64,000 nucleotides of DNA, taken from positions 56,525 to 120,524 of the forward strand of contig JAIMBD010000006.1 of NCBI GenBank assembly GCA_023511625.1. Direction: 5' to 3'. Source of the stretch: Bacillota bacterium. GTDB lineage: Bacteria > Bacillota > Sulfobacillia > Sulfobacillales > Sulfobacillaceae. The translations under genes were made by a program, and so were the position numbers. A model generated the notes under the pieces. That model searched no databases and was not told the DNA's origin. It was given only the letters and a program-made list of their open reading frames with translations. Numbering within the stretch: position 1 is the stretch's first letter; every line of letters starts with the position of its first letter. Shown here piece after piece: positions 22,061-31,126 of the stretch.

Positions 22061-23608
22061 TCAGCGCTGGCGCACGAGGTTCAGGAGCTCTCGTGCTTCA
22101 CCGCTGGCCAAAAGGCCCGCGACATAGACCAGCGCCCCCGCAGGCAAGGCCATCGCCGTCCACAGAGGAGCCGACAGGGGCCCGACGAGGCGGTGCAGCA
22201 AGGTCAACCCCATTCCCATGACGGCCGTGGCCCCGAGCGGCACCCCGAGGTGGCGCCAAAGCGAGGTGCGCGCGGCCGGGGGCACCGCCCGACACCACGC
22301 CTGCCAGTTGAGATAGGTCACCACTGCAGAGGCGACCACGGTGCCCACGGCGGCCCCCTCGATGCCGAGACCCGCAATCCCGGTAAGCCACCACGTCAGG
22401 CCGTACTTCACGCCCGTCCCCCACAACAGGTTGCGCACCGGAGCCCATCCGCGCCCTGCCGCCTGCAGCGAGGCCCCGAACACCTGCTGCAGTGCCAGCA
22501 CCGGGGCCCCTAGACTCAAAATGCGCAGGACCGCAGCCGCCCCGGCCTCTCCGTACAGCGTGGCCGTCAACGGACGGGCCAGGAAAAACAAGCCTCCCGA
22601 CATCGGAAGGCCACAAGCCCAAATCAGGCGCACCGCATTGGCGACGCGGTCGGCCGCCTCCGCCTGGCGCCCCGAGGAGATGGCCTGGGCCACGGCTGGC
22701 ACCAGGGAGACCGCCAACGCCGCGCCTACCACCAGGGTCAGGTTGATGAGCGGCATGGCCTCTCCGGAAAGGCGCCCGAAATTGGCCGTGGCCTCCGTCA
22801 AGCCAAGACCCAAGTGGCGCAGCCGGTGGGGCACGACCATGGAATCGGCCAACATGGTCAGCGGAAAGAAGAGGCCGGCCATCGACATGGGCGCTGCGAC
22901 TGCAGCCAGTCGCTTAAGCCCCGACCACGGGACCGGCCGCCGGGGGAGCCCGCTCGGTCCCCAGTGCCTCCACCGTTCCCGGGCCAGATAGGCGAAACCG
23001 GCGACAGCCCCCACCGAGGCCCCCAAGCTGGCTCCGGTGACAGCCGCCGGCACCCCGCGCGGCATCAACCACAGCGCCAGCGGAAACATTACCGCCACCC
23101 GCACCACCTGTTCCAGGATCTGAGACACTGCCGTGGGCCGCATGCTGGCTTCGCCTTGAAAGCTCCCCCGCAGCCCGGCCTCCAGCGCCACCAAGGCCAG
23201 CGCCGGGGCCAACGCCCGGATGGGCCCCGCTGCCGCCGGCTCCCCGAACAAGGTGTCCGCCACCCATGGGGCCGCGAGGGCCATGGCCGCCGCCAACACC
23301 AGCCCCAAGGCGGCGAGTCCGGTCAATGCCCACAGTACCACCTGCTGCGCTCCCACCAGGTCCCGCCGTGCCTGGCGCTCCGCGACCTCCTTGGCCAAGG
23401 CCGTGGGAATGCCGTTGACGGAAACGGCCAGGAGCACAGCGTACAACGGGTAGGCGATTTGAAACAACCCGACGCCGTAATCGCCCAACACCCGTGGCAG
23501 GAAGATGCGGTAGACGGCCCCCAACCCCTTGGAGACCAAAGAACCCAACGAGAGCCACACGGCCCCCTGCCAGACCGACTGTCTTGGCACCGCCATCTCC
23601 CCCGGCAT
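22061..23608 (-). CDS. spoVB: SpoVB-like oligosaccharide/lipid II flippase (MOP superfamily)
   Basis: A 515-residue integral membrane protein with about 14 helices. The N-terminus WQGAVWLSLGSLVSKGLGAVYRIFLPRVLGDYGVGLFQIAYPLY is the classic SpoVB/MurJ-type start (SKxLGxxYRIPLxxxLGxxGxGLYQxAYPxY). SpoVB-type proteins export peptidoglycan precursors for the spore cortex. It precedes mazG in the transcript, as in Bacillus. A start at 23608 or at the ATG 12 bp later is possible. The high Ala/Gly content reflects the GC-rich genome. Confidence 0.9.
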   Translation of the reverse strand: MPGEMAVPRQSVWQGAVWLSLGSLVSKGLGAVYRIFLPRVLGDYGVGLFQIAYPLYAVLLAVSVNGIPTALAKEVAERQARRDLVGAQQVVLWALTGLAALGLVLAAAMALAAPWVADTLFGEPAAAGPIRALAPALALVALEAGLRGSFQGEASMRPTAVSQILEQVVRVAVMFPLALWLMPRGVPAAVTGASLGASVGAVAGFAYLARERWRHWGPSGLPRRPVPWSGLKRLAAVAAPMSMAGLFFPLTMLADSMVVPHRLRHLGLGLTEATANFGRLSGEAMPLINLTLVVGAALAVSLVPAVAQAISSGRQAEAADRVANAVRLIWACGLPMSGGLFFLARPLTATLYGEAGAAAVLRILSLGAPVLALQQVFGASLQAAGRGWAPVRNLLWGTGVKYGLTWWLTGIAGLGIEGAAVGTVVASAVVTYLNWQAWCRAVPPAARTSLWRHLGVPLGATAVMGMGLTLLHRLVGPLSAPLWTAMALPAGALVYVAGLLASGEARELLNLVRQR

Positions 23609-23670
23609 GCTCTTGCCTGAAAGCTATGCCAGGGTAGTCCGCGAAAAGACGGGGAAAAGCCAGGGAAACC

Positions 23671-24975
23671 TCAGCCCTTGCCCTCGCGCGCCAGCGCGGC
23701 GAAGGCTTCCTCAGCCGCCCCAAGGGTGGCCTCCACCTCGGCCTCGCCGTGCTGGGCCGAGACAAACCACGCCTCAAAAGGGCTCGGAGCCAGGTAGACG
23801 CCGCGCTCCAACATCAGCCGGTGGAAACGGGCAAACCGGCTGGCGGAGGTCCGTCGCGCCGATGCGTAGTCCACCACCGGCTCAGCCCCAAAGAACACCG
23901 TAAACGCCGAACCCAACCGGTTGATGGTGACGGCCACTCCGTGGGCCCGGGCCCGATCCCGTAACCCGTCGGCCAGCTCAGCCGCCAGCCGGTCCATGCG
24001 GGGATAGGGATTCTCTTCCCGCAACACCGCGAGCGTGGCCAGCCCGGCGCTCGCTGCCAAGGGGTTTCCCGCCAAGGTCCCGGCCTGGAACACCGGCCCC
24101 TCCGGCGCCACCAGCGCCATCAGCGAGCGGGAGCCTCCGTAGGCGGCCAGGGCCAGCCCCCCACCGATGGCCTTGCCCAACACGTACAAGTCGGGCCGAA
24201 CCCCGAAGAGGCTGGCCGCCGGACCATAGTGAAACCGAAAAGCGGTGATGACCTCGTCGAAGGCCACCAAAGCGCCCGCCGCATGCGCCAGCTCCACCAC
24301 CTGGGCGAGATAGCCGGGGTTGGGCAACACGATCCCCATGTTGCCGGCCACTGGTTCTACCAACACCACGGCCACCTCGCGCCCGACCCGTTCCAGTGTC
24401 TCGGCCAGCACCGCCGGCTGATTGAACGGTACCGTGATTACATCTTGCCGGACACCGGGGGGAATGCCCCCCGAATCCGGCCGACCGATGGTGGAAGGCC
24501 CCGACCCTGCCCGGACCAGCACCGCGTCGCTGTGCCCGTGATAGGTCCCCTCAAACTTGACGATTTTGTTCCGCCCGGTGGCCGCGCGGGCCAAACGGAT
24601 AACGGCCATCACCGCCTCGGTGCCGGTGGTGGTCATGCGCACCTGCTCCAGGCCGGGCACCGCCTCCACCAGCGCCTCGGCCAGGGCGATCTCGGCCGGA
24701 GCAGGCGTGCCGAACAACGGTGCCCGCTTTAAGGCCGCTTCGATGGCCGCCACCACCCGAGGATGGGAATGTCCCAAGATGAGCGGGCCGAAGGCGGCCA
24801 GGTAGTCAATGTATCGCTGGCCGTCGACGTCGATCAAGAACGGCCCTTCCCCCCGCGCCATCACCACCGGCGGCCCTCCCCCCACCGCCACAAACGACCG
24901 CGCCGGAGAGTTCACGCCCCCCGCGATGACCCGCCTCGCTCGTTCAAACCACCGCGCCGATTCCTCCCGTCGCAT
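23671..24975 (-). CDS. hemL: Glutamate-1-semialdehyde 2,1-aminomutase
   Basis: A 434-residue PLP enzyme of the C5 pathway, converting glutamate-1-semialdehyde to 5-aminolevulinate for tetrapyrroles. Evidence: RVIAGGVNSPARSF at the start, IDYLAAFGPLILGHSHP, TTTGTEAVMAVIRLARAATGRNKIVKFEGTYHGH (in short blocks), LIFDEV-like VAFDEVITAFRF, and the Schiff-base Lys in LGKAIGGGL (about residue 269). The ATG at 24975 follows GGGAGGG 6 nt upstream. It stands between spoVB and spoVT, where Bacillus has no such gene; no other haem gene is nearby. Confidence 0.95.
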   Translation of the reverse strand: MRREESARWFERARRVIAGGVNSPARSFVAVGGGPPVVMARGEGPFLIDVDGQRYIDYLAAFGPLILGHSHPRVVAAIEAALKRAPLFGTPAPAEIALAEALVEAVPGLEQVRMTTTGTEAVMAVIRLARAATGRNKIVKFEGTYHGHSDAVLVRAGSGPSTIGRPDSGGIPPGVRQDVITVPFNQPAVLAETLERVGREVAVVLVEPVAGNMGIVLPNPGYLAQVVELAHAAGALVAFDEVITAFRFHYGPAASLFGVRPDLYVLGKAIGGGLALAAYGGSRSLMALVAPEGPVFQAGTLAGNPLAASAGLATLAVLREENPYPRMDRLAAELADGLRDRARAHGVAVTINRLGSAFTVFFGAEPVVDYASARRTSASRFARFHRLMLERGVYLAPSPFEAWFVSAQHGEAEVEATLGAAEEAFAALAREGKG

Positions 24976-25152
24976 GCCGTTCCCTCCCGGAGGCGTACTC
25001 GCTGCCTGACCCCTCCAGTCTACCATCCCCACCGCGGAGTCGTACCGCCGGCGCCGGGGAACGGAAGACTCCCCCTTTCGCCCCGGCGATGCCGTATACT
25101 GAGGCCAAGAAGATGGCGTCGGCCAAGGCCGACGAGGAGGGACATTCGGCGC

Positions 25153-25782
25153 GTGACGGCCCGGCGCATGGCCATCCTGATCGGCTTCGGAGCGATGTTC
25201 AGCGTCGCCGCCGCGGCAGGCTGGTTTGTCCACGTCGAGCGCGAGCAGGCGCTTGCGGCTTCGGTGACCCAAGTGGCCGAAAAGGTCCTGACCCTTGAGG
25301 CGCAAGTGGGCCAGAACGGGCCGGTGCTGCTTCCGCCCTCCACCAGCTGGCACCCGTTCGCTCCCTGGATCGTGCCGCACAGTCAGGCCGAGGCGTTCAC
25401 CCGCTGGCTTATCCAACAGGATTGGGAGCGCGAGCGCCAAGGGGGGCCGCGGGTGCGGGCCGTGGCCATCACCTTGACTGCGGCGCCCACCGTCACCGTG
25501 GAGCCGGGGCAACACCGGGCCCAAGCCGTGCTCCACTTCGCCTGGACCCGGCAACTGGACCCCAAGGGCAGCGCCCAAGGAAGCGGAACCCTCCGCGAAT
25601 GGCTGGTCTCGGGCGCCCGCGGATGGCAGGTGGAGGCGCTGCTGTTTCAGTTTGGCCCCGATGCGGCCCCCACGCCCGCAGCGGGACAGGCGCTGGAGGA
25701 ATTGTGGCAGGTGACGCCGCCTCCGCCGCCGCCGTTCGGGCTGGCCCCCACGACGCCGCCTCTGCCGCCGACGGTGCCCTGA
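25153..25782 (+). CDS. Exported or membrane-anchored protein of unknown function
   Basis: 209 residues. A basic N-terminus and one hydrophobic helix (MAILIGFGAMFSVAAAAGWFV, residues about 6-26) are followed by a soluble region (HVEREQALAASVTQVAEKVL; TVTVEPGQHRAQAVLHFAWTRQL; EWLVSGARGWQVEALLFQFG) and a Pro-rich tail (PPPPPPFG). The middle looks like a small NTF2/PonA-tail type beta domain but I do not recognise it. The GTG at 25153 is used; AGGAGG is 12 nt upstream, a little far. TATACT (25095-25100) may be the -10. It is the only plus-strand gene between hemL and spoVT. Confidence 0.65.
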   Translation: MTARRMAILIGFGAMFSVAAAAGWFVHVEREQALAASVTQVAEKVLTLEAQVGQNGPVLLPPSTSWHPFAPWIVPHSQAEAFTRWLIQQDWERERQGGPRVRAVAITLTAAPTVTVEPGQHRAQAVLHFAWTRQLDPKGSAQGSGTLREWLVSGARGWQVEALLFQFGPDAAPTPAAGQALEELWQVTPPPPPPFGLAPTTPPLPPTVP

Positions 25783-25798
25783 TGCCCTCGGGGCGATC

Positions 25799-25834
25799 AA
25801 AAAACCCGCAACGACAAAGGTCGGATCGTTGCGG
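25799..25834 (-). terminator. Intrinsic terminator of spoVT
   Basis: A 9-bp stem, CCGCAACGA/TCGTTGCGG (25806-25814, 25826-25834), followed on the minus strand by GGTTTTTTG (A6 at 25799-25804). Confidence 0.8.
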
Positions 25835-25858
25835 AAGTGCTTCGCATGCGGGAAGTGG

Positions 25859-26413
25859 CTATTGCTCCATCTGCTTGGCCAAGAATCCGGCCGCCGTCTC
25901 AGCCAGCTTGATCTCCATCTCCCCCATCTTCACATCCGGCTCTCGGCTGCAAATGATAATGGCCCCGATGGGGTCTCCCTCCGCGATAATGGGCGCGATG
26001 ACTTCAGCGGTGAACTTATCCTCTTCCTCGTCGCCGATGATACTGCCCTTGGGTCGGTGGTCCCCTTTATTGAAAAACAGCGTCCGGCGCTCCTCCATGG
26101 CCTTTTCCACCAGCGCGCCCAAGGGTTTGTTGAGGAACTCTTTCTTGGGAGCGCCGGCCACGGCGATGACGGTGTCCCGGTCAGCAATGAGGGCCACGTG
26201 GCCTACCGCCTCGTACAGGGAGTCGGCATACTCCTTGGCGAAGTCGCCCAACTCGCCGATGGGCGAGTACTTTTTGAGAATCACCTCTCCGTCGCGGTCG
26301 ACGAAGATTTCCAGAGGGTCGCCTTCACGAATGCGCAGGGTTCGGCGGATCTCCTTGGGAATGACGACGCGCCCCAAGTCGTCGATGCGGCGCACGATTC
26401 CGGTTGCCTTCAT
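25859..26413 (-). CDS. spoVT: Stage V sporulation protein T
   Basis: A 184-residue two-domain regulator. The N-terminal AbrB-type swapped-hairpin DNA-binding domain reads MKATGIVRRIDDLGRVVIPKEIRRTLRIREGDPLEI; the GAF-like C-terminal domain includes FAKEYADSLYEAVGHVALIADRDTVIAVAGAPKKEFLNK (in parts) and IIAEGDPIGAIII. SpoVT tunes sigma-G dependent genes in the forespore and represses itself. GGGAGGG lies 5 nt before the ATG. Between mfd and spoVB, as in Bacillus. A sigma-G type promoter is visible upstream. Confidence 0.96.
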   Translation of the reverse strand: MKATGIVRRIDDLGRVVIPKEIRRTLRIREGDPLEIFVDRDGEVILKKYSPIGELGDFAKEYADSLYEAVGHVALIADRDTVIAVAGAPKKEFLNKPLGALVEKAMEERRTLFFNKGDHRPKGSIIGDEEEDKFTAEVIAPIIAEGDPIGAIIICSREPDVKMGEMEIKLAETAAGFLAKQMEQ

Positions 26414-26448
26414 CTTGACCCTCCCTTCGCCGAAGGCAGCTTTGGTGG

Positions 26449-26479
26449 TAGTATATCGGCCGCCCAGGCGGTGTATGCA
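26449..26479 (-). promoter_or_regulatory. Sigma-G type promoter of spoVT with internal palindrome
   Basis: TGCATA (26474-26479), 18-bp spacer, TATACTA (26449-26455); the sigma-G consensus is TGhATA and CATnnTA. The spacer contains CCGCCTGGGCGG, a near-palindrome that could serve an autorepressor. spoVT is sigma-G dependent in B. subtilis. Confidence 0.62.
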
Positions 26480-26675
26480 TTTTTGCCAAATCTGCCGGAA
26501 CGTAGGAGAAGCTCCTCATGCCTAAAGGAAACCCGTGCGGACCGGTCGACCGCAGACAAGATGCACGGAAGACGCCTCGGCGGCGATCGGCGGAACGCCG
26601 CCGGCCGGCTTGCGACCTCGCTCCTATGGTAGCCCGAACCTAAAATCCCTATACGAAACGCCAGGAGGGACGGCC

Positions 26676-29600
26676 TCAAACGCTGGCCTGACCGGCGTGG
26701 GCGTAGTGTCCCGACAGCGTGCGCAGGGCGGTCTCGACCGCTTCCAGGTACGCCTCCGGGGAGGATCTGGGCGACATGCGCAGGCCGAGCTCGGGAGCCT
26801 TGCCGGACGGGACCAGGCGACCGGGGAATCGGCGCGCCAGCGCCACCAAGGCCTCTTGGTCGATGGCGGCCTCGGGCAGGCAGCGAAACAGGATGCGGTC
26901 CCCCCGACGGCTCACCTGCACGATCTTCAACCGGCGCGAAAGCGCCCGGATGCGTGCCAATTGCACCAGCTTGGCCACCGGTGCCGGCAGGGGCCCGAAA
27001 CGGTCGACCATCTCAGCCTCCAGCGCCTCCAGCGTCTCCAAGTCACGAGCTGCTGCCAGCCGCTTGTAGAGCTCGATCTTGGTCCGCGCGTCAGGGACAT
27101 ACCCATCGGGCAGGTAGGCGTCGACGTCCAGCTCCACCTGGGGGTCGACCTCTACCGGAGCCGGCTCTCCTTTGAGCTCGCGGATGGCCTCGGCCAAGAG
27201 TTCTGTGTAGAGGTCGAACCCCACCGAGGCGATGAAGCCGTGTTGTTCCGACCCGAGAAGGTTACCGGCACCCCGGATCTCCAAATCGCGCAGGGCGATC
27301 TGGTAGCCGGCGCCGAGTTCGGTGAACTCGCGGATAGCCTCGAGCCGCTTCTCCGCCTCTGGCGTGAGCACCTTGTCGGGACGGTAGGTGAAATAGGCGT
27401 ACGCCAAGCGGCTCGACCGACCTACCCGGCCGCGCAGCTGGTAGAGCTGGGCCAAGCCGAGACGATCGGCGTCTTCCACGATGAGGGTGTTGGCGTTGGG
27501 GATGTCGAGCCCGGATTCGATGATGTTGGTGGCCACCAAGATGTCGTACTCGCCCTCGACGAAGCGCGCCATGGTCTCCTCGATGCGGCTTTCCTCCATC
27601 TGCCCGTGCACCACCCCGATGCGCAGGTCGGGAAACATCTCCACCAGGCGCTGGACCGTGGCATCCATGGCCCGGATCCGGTTCTGCACGTAGAAGACTT
27701 GACCGCCCCGATCGATTTCGCGCTGGATGGCCTCCCGAACCAGGATGGGGTCGTATTCCGCCACCACGGTTTCCACCGGCAAGCGATCCTCCGGGGGGGT
27801 CTCAATTAAGCTCATGTCCCGGATCCCCACCATCGCCATGTGCAGGGTGCGGGGAATGGGGGTGGCCGTCAAGGTCAGGACGTCGACGTTCTCCTTCAAC
27901 GCCTTGATGCGCTCCTTGTGAGCCACTCCGAACCGGTGCTCCTCATCCACGATCAACAGGCCCAAGTCGTGGAACTTCACATCCTTGCCCAACAGCCGAT
28001 GGGTGCCGATCAAAAGGTCGATCTGCCCCCGCGCCAATTGCTCTAAGATTTGGCGCTGCTGCTTCGGCGTGCGAAACCGGCTCAAGACCTCCACCGTCAC
28101 GGGATACCCGGCCAGGCGACTTTTGGCAGTCTGGTAATGTTGGTCGGCCAAGAGCGTGGTAGGCACCAAGAACGCCACCTGCTTGCCCGCCATGATGGCC
28201 TTAAACGCCGCCCGAAGCGCCACCTCAGTTTTTCCGTAGCCCACGTCTCCGCACAGCAGGCGGTCCATGGGGCGCGGACGCTCCATATCGCGCTTGATCT
28301 CCTCGATGGCCTTAAGCTGGTCCTCCGTCTCTTCGTAGGGAAAGGCCAACTCAAATTCCCGCTGCCAAGGGGTGTCGGGCCCGAAGGCGAACCCCGGGCG
28401 CGCCTGCCGGATGGCGTACAGTCGCACCAGTTCTTCCGCCATCTGGCGCACCGAGTGGCGCACCCGTTCTTTGACGCGGGCCCACTCGTTGCCTCCTAAG
28501 CGCGAGAGCTTGGGGGGTTGCCCTTCCACCCCGACATATTTTTGGACCAGTTGCAGCTGGTCCACCGGCACGTAAAGGGTGTCGCCGCCGGCGTATTCAA
28601 GGTGCAGGTAATCTTTGTGCTGACCCTGGATCTCCAGGGTGCGGATGCCGACGTACCGCCCGATGCCGTGGGTGGCGTGGACCACGTAGTCCCCTTCGCT
28701 CAACTCCGAAAGGCGCAAGCGGGGCTCGGCCGAGGTCCGCCGGGGCACCTTGGGACGGCTCTCGTGACCGGTCAGTTCGGTCTCCCCCAACACGGCCAAG
28801 CCCAGTTCCGGCAGGACGAAGCCAGGGCCGATGTGCCCGTGCAGCAGGCCCACCGTCCCCGGCCGCGGCACGCCCGACTGAACCGGAATCTGCCAGCCGG
28901 CCAACACCCCCTGCATCCAGCGGGCGGCGTCCCCATCGCGCACCACCAAGACCACCTTCAGGCGCGCCTTGCGCAGGTGCTCGATCTCGCTCCGAAACAG
29001 CTCCTCCTGCCCGTGCACGCGCGGAGCCGGCCGGCCGGTCAAGGTGAGCTTGTGCCGGGCCGCCTCCCGTTGCCACGGCATCAAGCTAAGCCAGGCCTCT
29101 CCGGCTCCTTTGAGCCCAGAGAGGGTGGCGTCGGCAGGCAACGAGGCCTCGGCCTCCATCGGCAGGGCGTCGCCCCGCTCCTGGCGTTGGGCAAAGTCCT
29201 GGGCCTCTTCCGCCTCTTTGGCGCGCAAGGTCTCGAGCACCCGCGCAGGGTCGTGGACCACCACCAAAGGCGGGCGGGCGAAGATGGCCGTGAGCGGCAC
29301 CGGCGTGCCAAACCCGGCCACAAAGCGCGACAGCCCCGCAAACGGCCGGTCTTCGGTCAGATCGGCCAGGTAGCGGCCGAATCGCTCGTGGGCGCGCTCG
29401 GCCCAATCGGTCTTGCCGAGGGCGCGGAGATTTTGCACCAGTTCTTCCGACTCTTGGGCAAGGCGCCGCACCGCCCGATCGCGTTGGGCGGGGGTCCACA
29501 GCAACTCCCGGGCGGGTCCGATGCGAGCGCGATCCAACGGCGACACCGTGCGCTGGCTGTCCGGGTCGAAGGCGCGGACCGACTCCACTTCGTCCCCAAA

Positions 29601-30185
29601 CCATTCGACCCGCACCGGCACTGCGCCAGGCCCCCAGACATCGAGGATGGCCCCGCGCCGGGCGAATTGGCCCGGCACCGTCACGGCGTTCTCTCGGGTA
29701 TAGCCGAGCGCCACGAGGCGTGCCACCACCGTCTCCGGAGCCACGACCGTGCCGACCGCAAGTTCCACCGCCCTGGTCTCCGGCCACGGCAATAGCAACT
29801 GGCGGGCCGTCTCCGCCGGGGCGATGAGCACCGCCTGCGAAGCCCAGTGCGCCAAGTCGAAGGCCTCGACGCGGAGGTGTTCCCATTCGCGGCTGGCCGC
29901 CAGCACCTCGCCGCCAAGCCGCGGTCGCGGAGGGACAAAGCGGACCGGCAGGTCGGGAAGGTATTGGTGGAGCTCGGCTTCCAGGCGGCGCGCCTCCTGG
30001 GTCCCCGGGGTTACCACCAGGCACGGACGGCCAACGGCCGCCACCACGCCGGCCGCCACCAGCGCCGGGGACGACCCCGAAAGCCCCGTCACCTGTACCC
30101 GCTCCCCCCGACGTAGGGCTTCCACCGCGTCCGCAAACGGCGCGTATCCCTTCCACAGCTCCAAAAGCGCCGCGATGCCTGCCAT
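26676..30185 (-). CDS. mfd: Transcription-repair coupling factor
   Basis: A 1169-residue protein of full family length. It displaces RNA polymerase stalled at DNA lesions and recruits UvrA. The N-terminal UvrB-like module is seen (ALVAAGVVAAVGRPCLVVTP; DVWGPGAVPVRVEWFGDEVESVRAFDPDSQRT, in parts). The RNA-polymerase-interaction domain begins near LSEGDYVVHATHGIGRYVGI and YLHLEYAGGDTLYVPVDQ. The helicase motor has CGDVGYGKTEVALRAAF (Walker A, about residue 647) and DEEHRFG (about 747), and there is a C-terminal D7 domain. ATG 30185 is chosen with GGGGGG just upstream. In B. subtilis fin lies between pth and mfd; here a transporter is inserted instead. Confidence 0.97.
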   Translation of the reverse strand: MAGIAALLELWKGYAPFADAVEALRRGERVQVTGLSGSSPALVAAGVVAAVGRPCLVVTPGTQEARRLEAELHQYLPDLPVRFVPPRPRLGGEVLAASREWEHLRVEAFDLAHWASQAVLIAPAETARQLLLPWPETRAVELAVGTVVAPETVVARLVALGYTRENAVTVPGQFARRGAILDVWGPGAVPVRVEWFGDEVESVRAFDPDSQRTVSPLDRARIGPARELLWTPAQRDRAVRRLAQESEELVQNLRALGKTDWAERAHERFGRYLADLTEDRPFAGLSRFVAGFGTPVPLTAIFARPPLVVVHDPARVLETLRAKEAEEAQDFAQRQERGDALPMEAEASLPADATLSGLKGAGEAWLSLMPWQREAARHKLTLTGRPAPRVHGQEELFRSEIEHLRKARLKVVLVVRDGDAARWMQGVLAGWQIPVQSGVPRPGTVGLLHGHIGPGFVLPELGLAVLGETELTGHESRPKVPRRTSAEPRLRLSELSEGDYVVHATHGIGRYVGIRTLEIQGQHKDYLHLEYAGGDTLYVPVDQLQLVQKYVGVEGQPPKLSRLGGNEWARVKERVRHSVRQMAEELVRLYAIRQARPGFAFGPDTPWQREFELAFPYEETEDQLKAIEEIKRDMERPRPMDRLLCGDVGYGKTEVALRAAFKAIMAGKQVAFLVPTTLLADQHYQTAKSRLAGYPVTVEVLSRFRTPKQQRQILEQLARGQIDLLIGTHRLLGKDVKFHDLGLLIVDEEHRFGVAHKERIKALKENVDVLTLTATPIPRTLHMAMVGIRDMSLIETPPEDRLPVETVVAEYDPILVREAIQREIDRGGQVFYVQNRIRAMDATVQRLVEMFPDLRIGVVHGQMEESRIEETMARFVEGEYDILVATNIIESGLDIPNANTLIVEDADRLGLAQLYQLRGRVGRSSRLAYAYFTYRPDKVLTPEAEKRLEAIREFTELGAGYQIALRDLEIRGAGNLLGSEQHGFIASVGFDLYTELLAEAIRELKGEPAPVEVDPQVELDVDAYLPDGYVPDARTKIELYKRLAAARDLETLEALEAEMVDRFGPLPAPVAKLVQLARIRALSRRLKIVQVSRRGDRILFRCLPEAAIDQEALVALARRFPGRLVPSGKAPELGLRMSPRSSPEAYLEAVETALRTLSGHYAHAGQASV

Positions 30186-30206
30186 GCCGCCCCCCAACGC
30201 CAAAAT

Positions 30207-30226
30207 ACGGACCGTGAACGGTCCGT
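30207..30226. repeat. Hairpin in the mfd leader
   Basis: Perfect 8-bp stem ACGGACCG/CGGTCCGT with a 4-nt loop, located in the short 5' leader between the promoter and the start codon. Confidence 0.45.
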
Positions 30227-30253
30227 CCTCTCCTTGCGAAAATCTTGCCCCCC

Positions 30254-30283
30254 ATTATAGGCGCCGGTGGAACGCGAAATCAA
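30254..30283 (-). promoter_or_regulatory. mfd promoter (sigma-A type)
   Basis: TTGATT (30278-30283), 18-bp spacer, TATAAT (30254-30259) on the minus strand. Confidence 0.68.
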
Positions 30284-30304
30284 TCGCGCCGTGGGGCCGC
30301 TCGC

Positions 30305-31126
30305 CTACTCCGCCTCACCGCTCAGGGCAAGACCCCGGCGCAGGCCCTCGGCCAACAAGGTGGCCGCTGCCACCGCCCACACGATGGCCAAGCCCGGCCA
30401 CACCAAGGCCAAAGGATCTACCCACATCCCCCCGGCCACGGCTTCGGCCAGGAGCGTGCCCCAGTCGGCGGCGGGCGGAGGCGGCCCGAGCCCCAGAAAC
30501 GACAGCGCCGCCTCCACGTAGATCGCCTCGGCCAAGACGTTCGGAAAGAGGGCCAGCACCAAGCCCGCCACCGGCGGCAGGAGATGACGAAAGAGAATGC
30601 GCGCCGGCGAGGCGCCCAGGCCGCGCTCAGCCTCCACAAACGGCTGTTGCCGAAAGCTACCCGCCCGGGCCCGCACCGCCCGCGCCACGGGGGGCCACAG
30701 CCCGAGCGCCACGAGCCCCACCCAGGCCGGCCAGCCCAGCTGTCCCCACCAGTCCGCCAAGAACACGAGCCAGATCAGAAGCGGCGCCGCCAGCCAAAAC
30801 TCGGTCACCCGGGTCAGGAGCCCGTCCACCCATCCCCCTGCGTACCCGGCCACCAAGCCCCATAGCCCCCCGAAGGCCGTCGCCAACAGGGCCGCTGCCC
30901 CGCCGAGGCCGAGTGACAGCCGGGTGCCAAAGACCAAGCGCGCCCACAGATCCCGTCCCGCCCCGTCGGTGCCGAGCCAAAAGCGGGCACTCGGCGGGGA
31001 CCACACGGCCCCGAGGTGCACCGCGTTGGGATGCCGCGCCACCACCGGCGCCAGAACCGCCAGGAGCCCCAAGGCCCCAAGGCCTGCGGCGCCCAGCCGG
31101 CGCTGCCAACGGCCGGCACTCCTCAC
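30305..31126 (-). CDS. ABC transporter permease, DppC/OppC type
   Basis: A 273-residue inner-membrane permease with the extended N-terminal helix of the DppC family (APVVARHPNAVHLG, then FWLGTDGAGRDLWARLVFGTRLSLGLG) and the EAA loop RGLGASPARILFRHLLPP that docks with the ATPase. The GTG at 31126 overlaps the stop of the preceding permease (GTGA) and has GGGAGGT 5-6 nt upstream, a better start than upstream frames. It forms the heterodimeric channel with the DppB-like gene. No ATPase gene follows; the transcript continues only to mfd. Confidence 0.88.
   Translation of the reverse strand: MRSAGRWQRRLGAAGLGALGLLAVLAPVVARHPNAVHLGAVWSPPSARFWLGTDGAGRDLWARLVFGTRLSLGLGGAAALLATAFGGLWGLVAGYAGGWVDGLLTRVTEFWLAAPLLIWLVFLADWWGQLGWPAWVGLVALGLWPPVARAVRARAGSFRQQPFVEAERGLGASPARILFRHLLPPVAGLVLALFPNVLAEAIYVEAALSFLGLGPPPPAADWGTLLAEAVAGGMWVDPLALVWPGLAIVWAVAAATLLAEGLRRGLALSGEAE

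Noticed and set aside
22814..23620. 268-codon plus-strand frame opposite spoVB
   Set aside because: Gln/Arg/Pro-rich shadow of spoVB with no domain.
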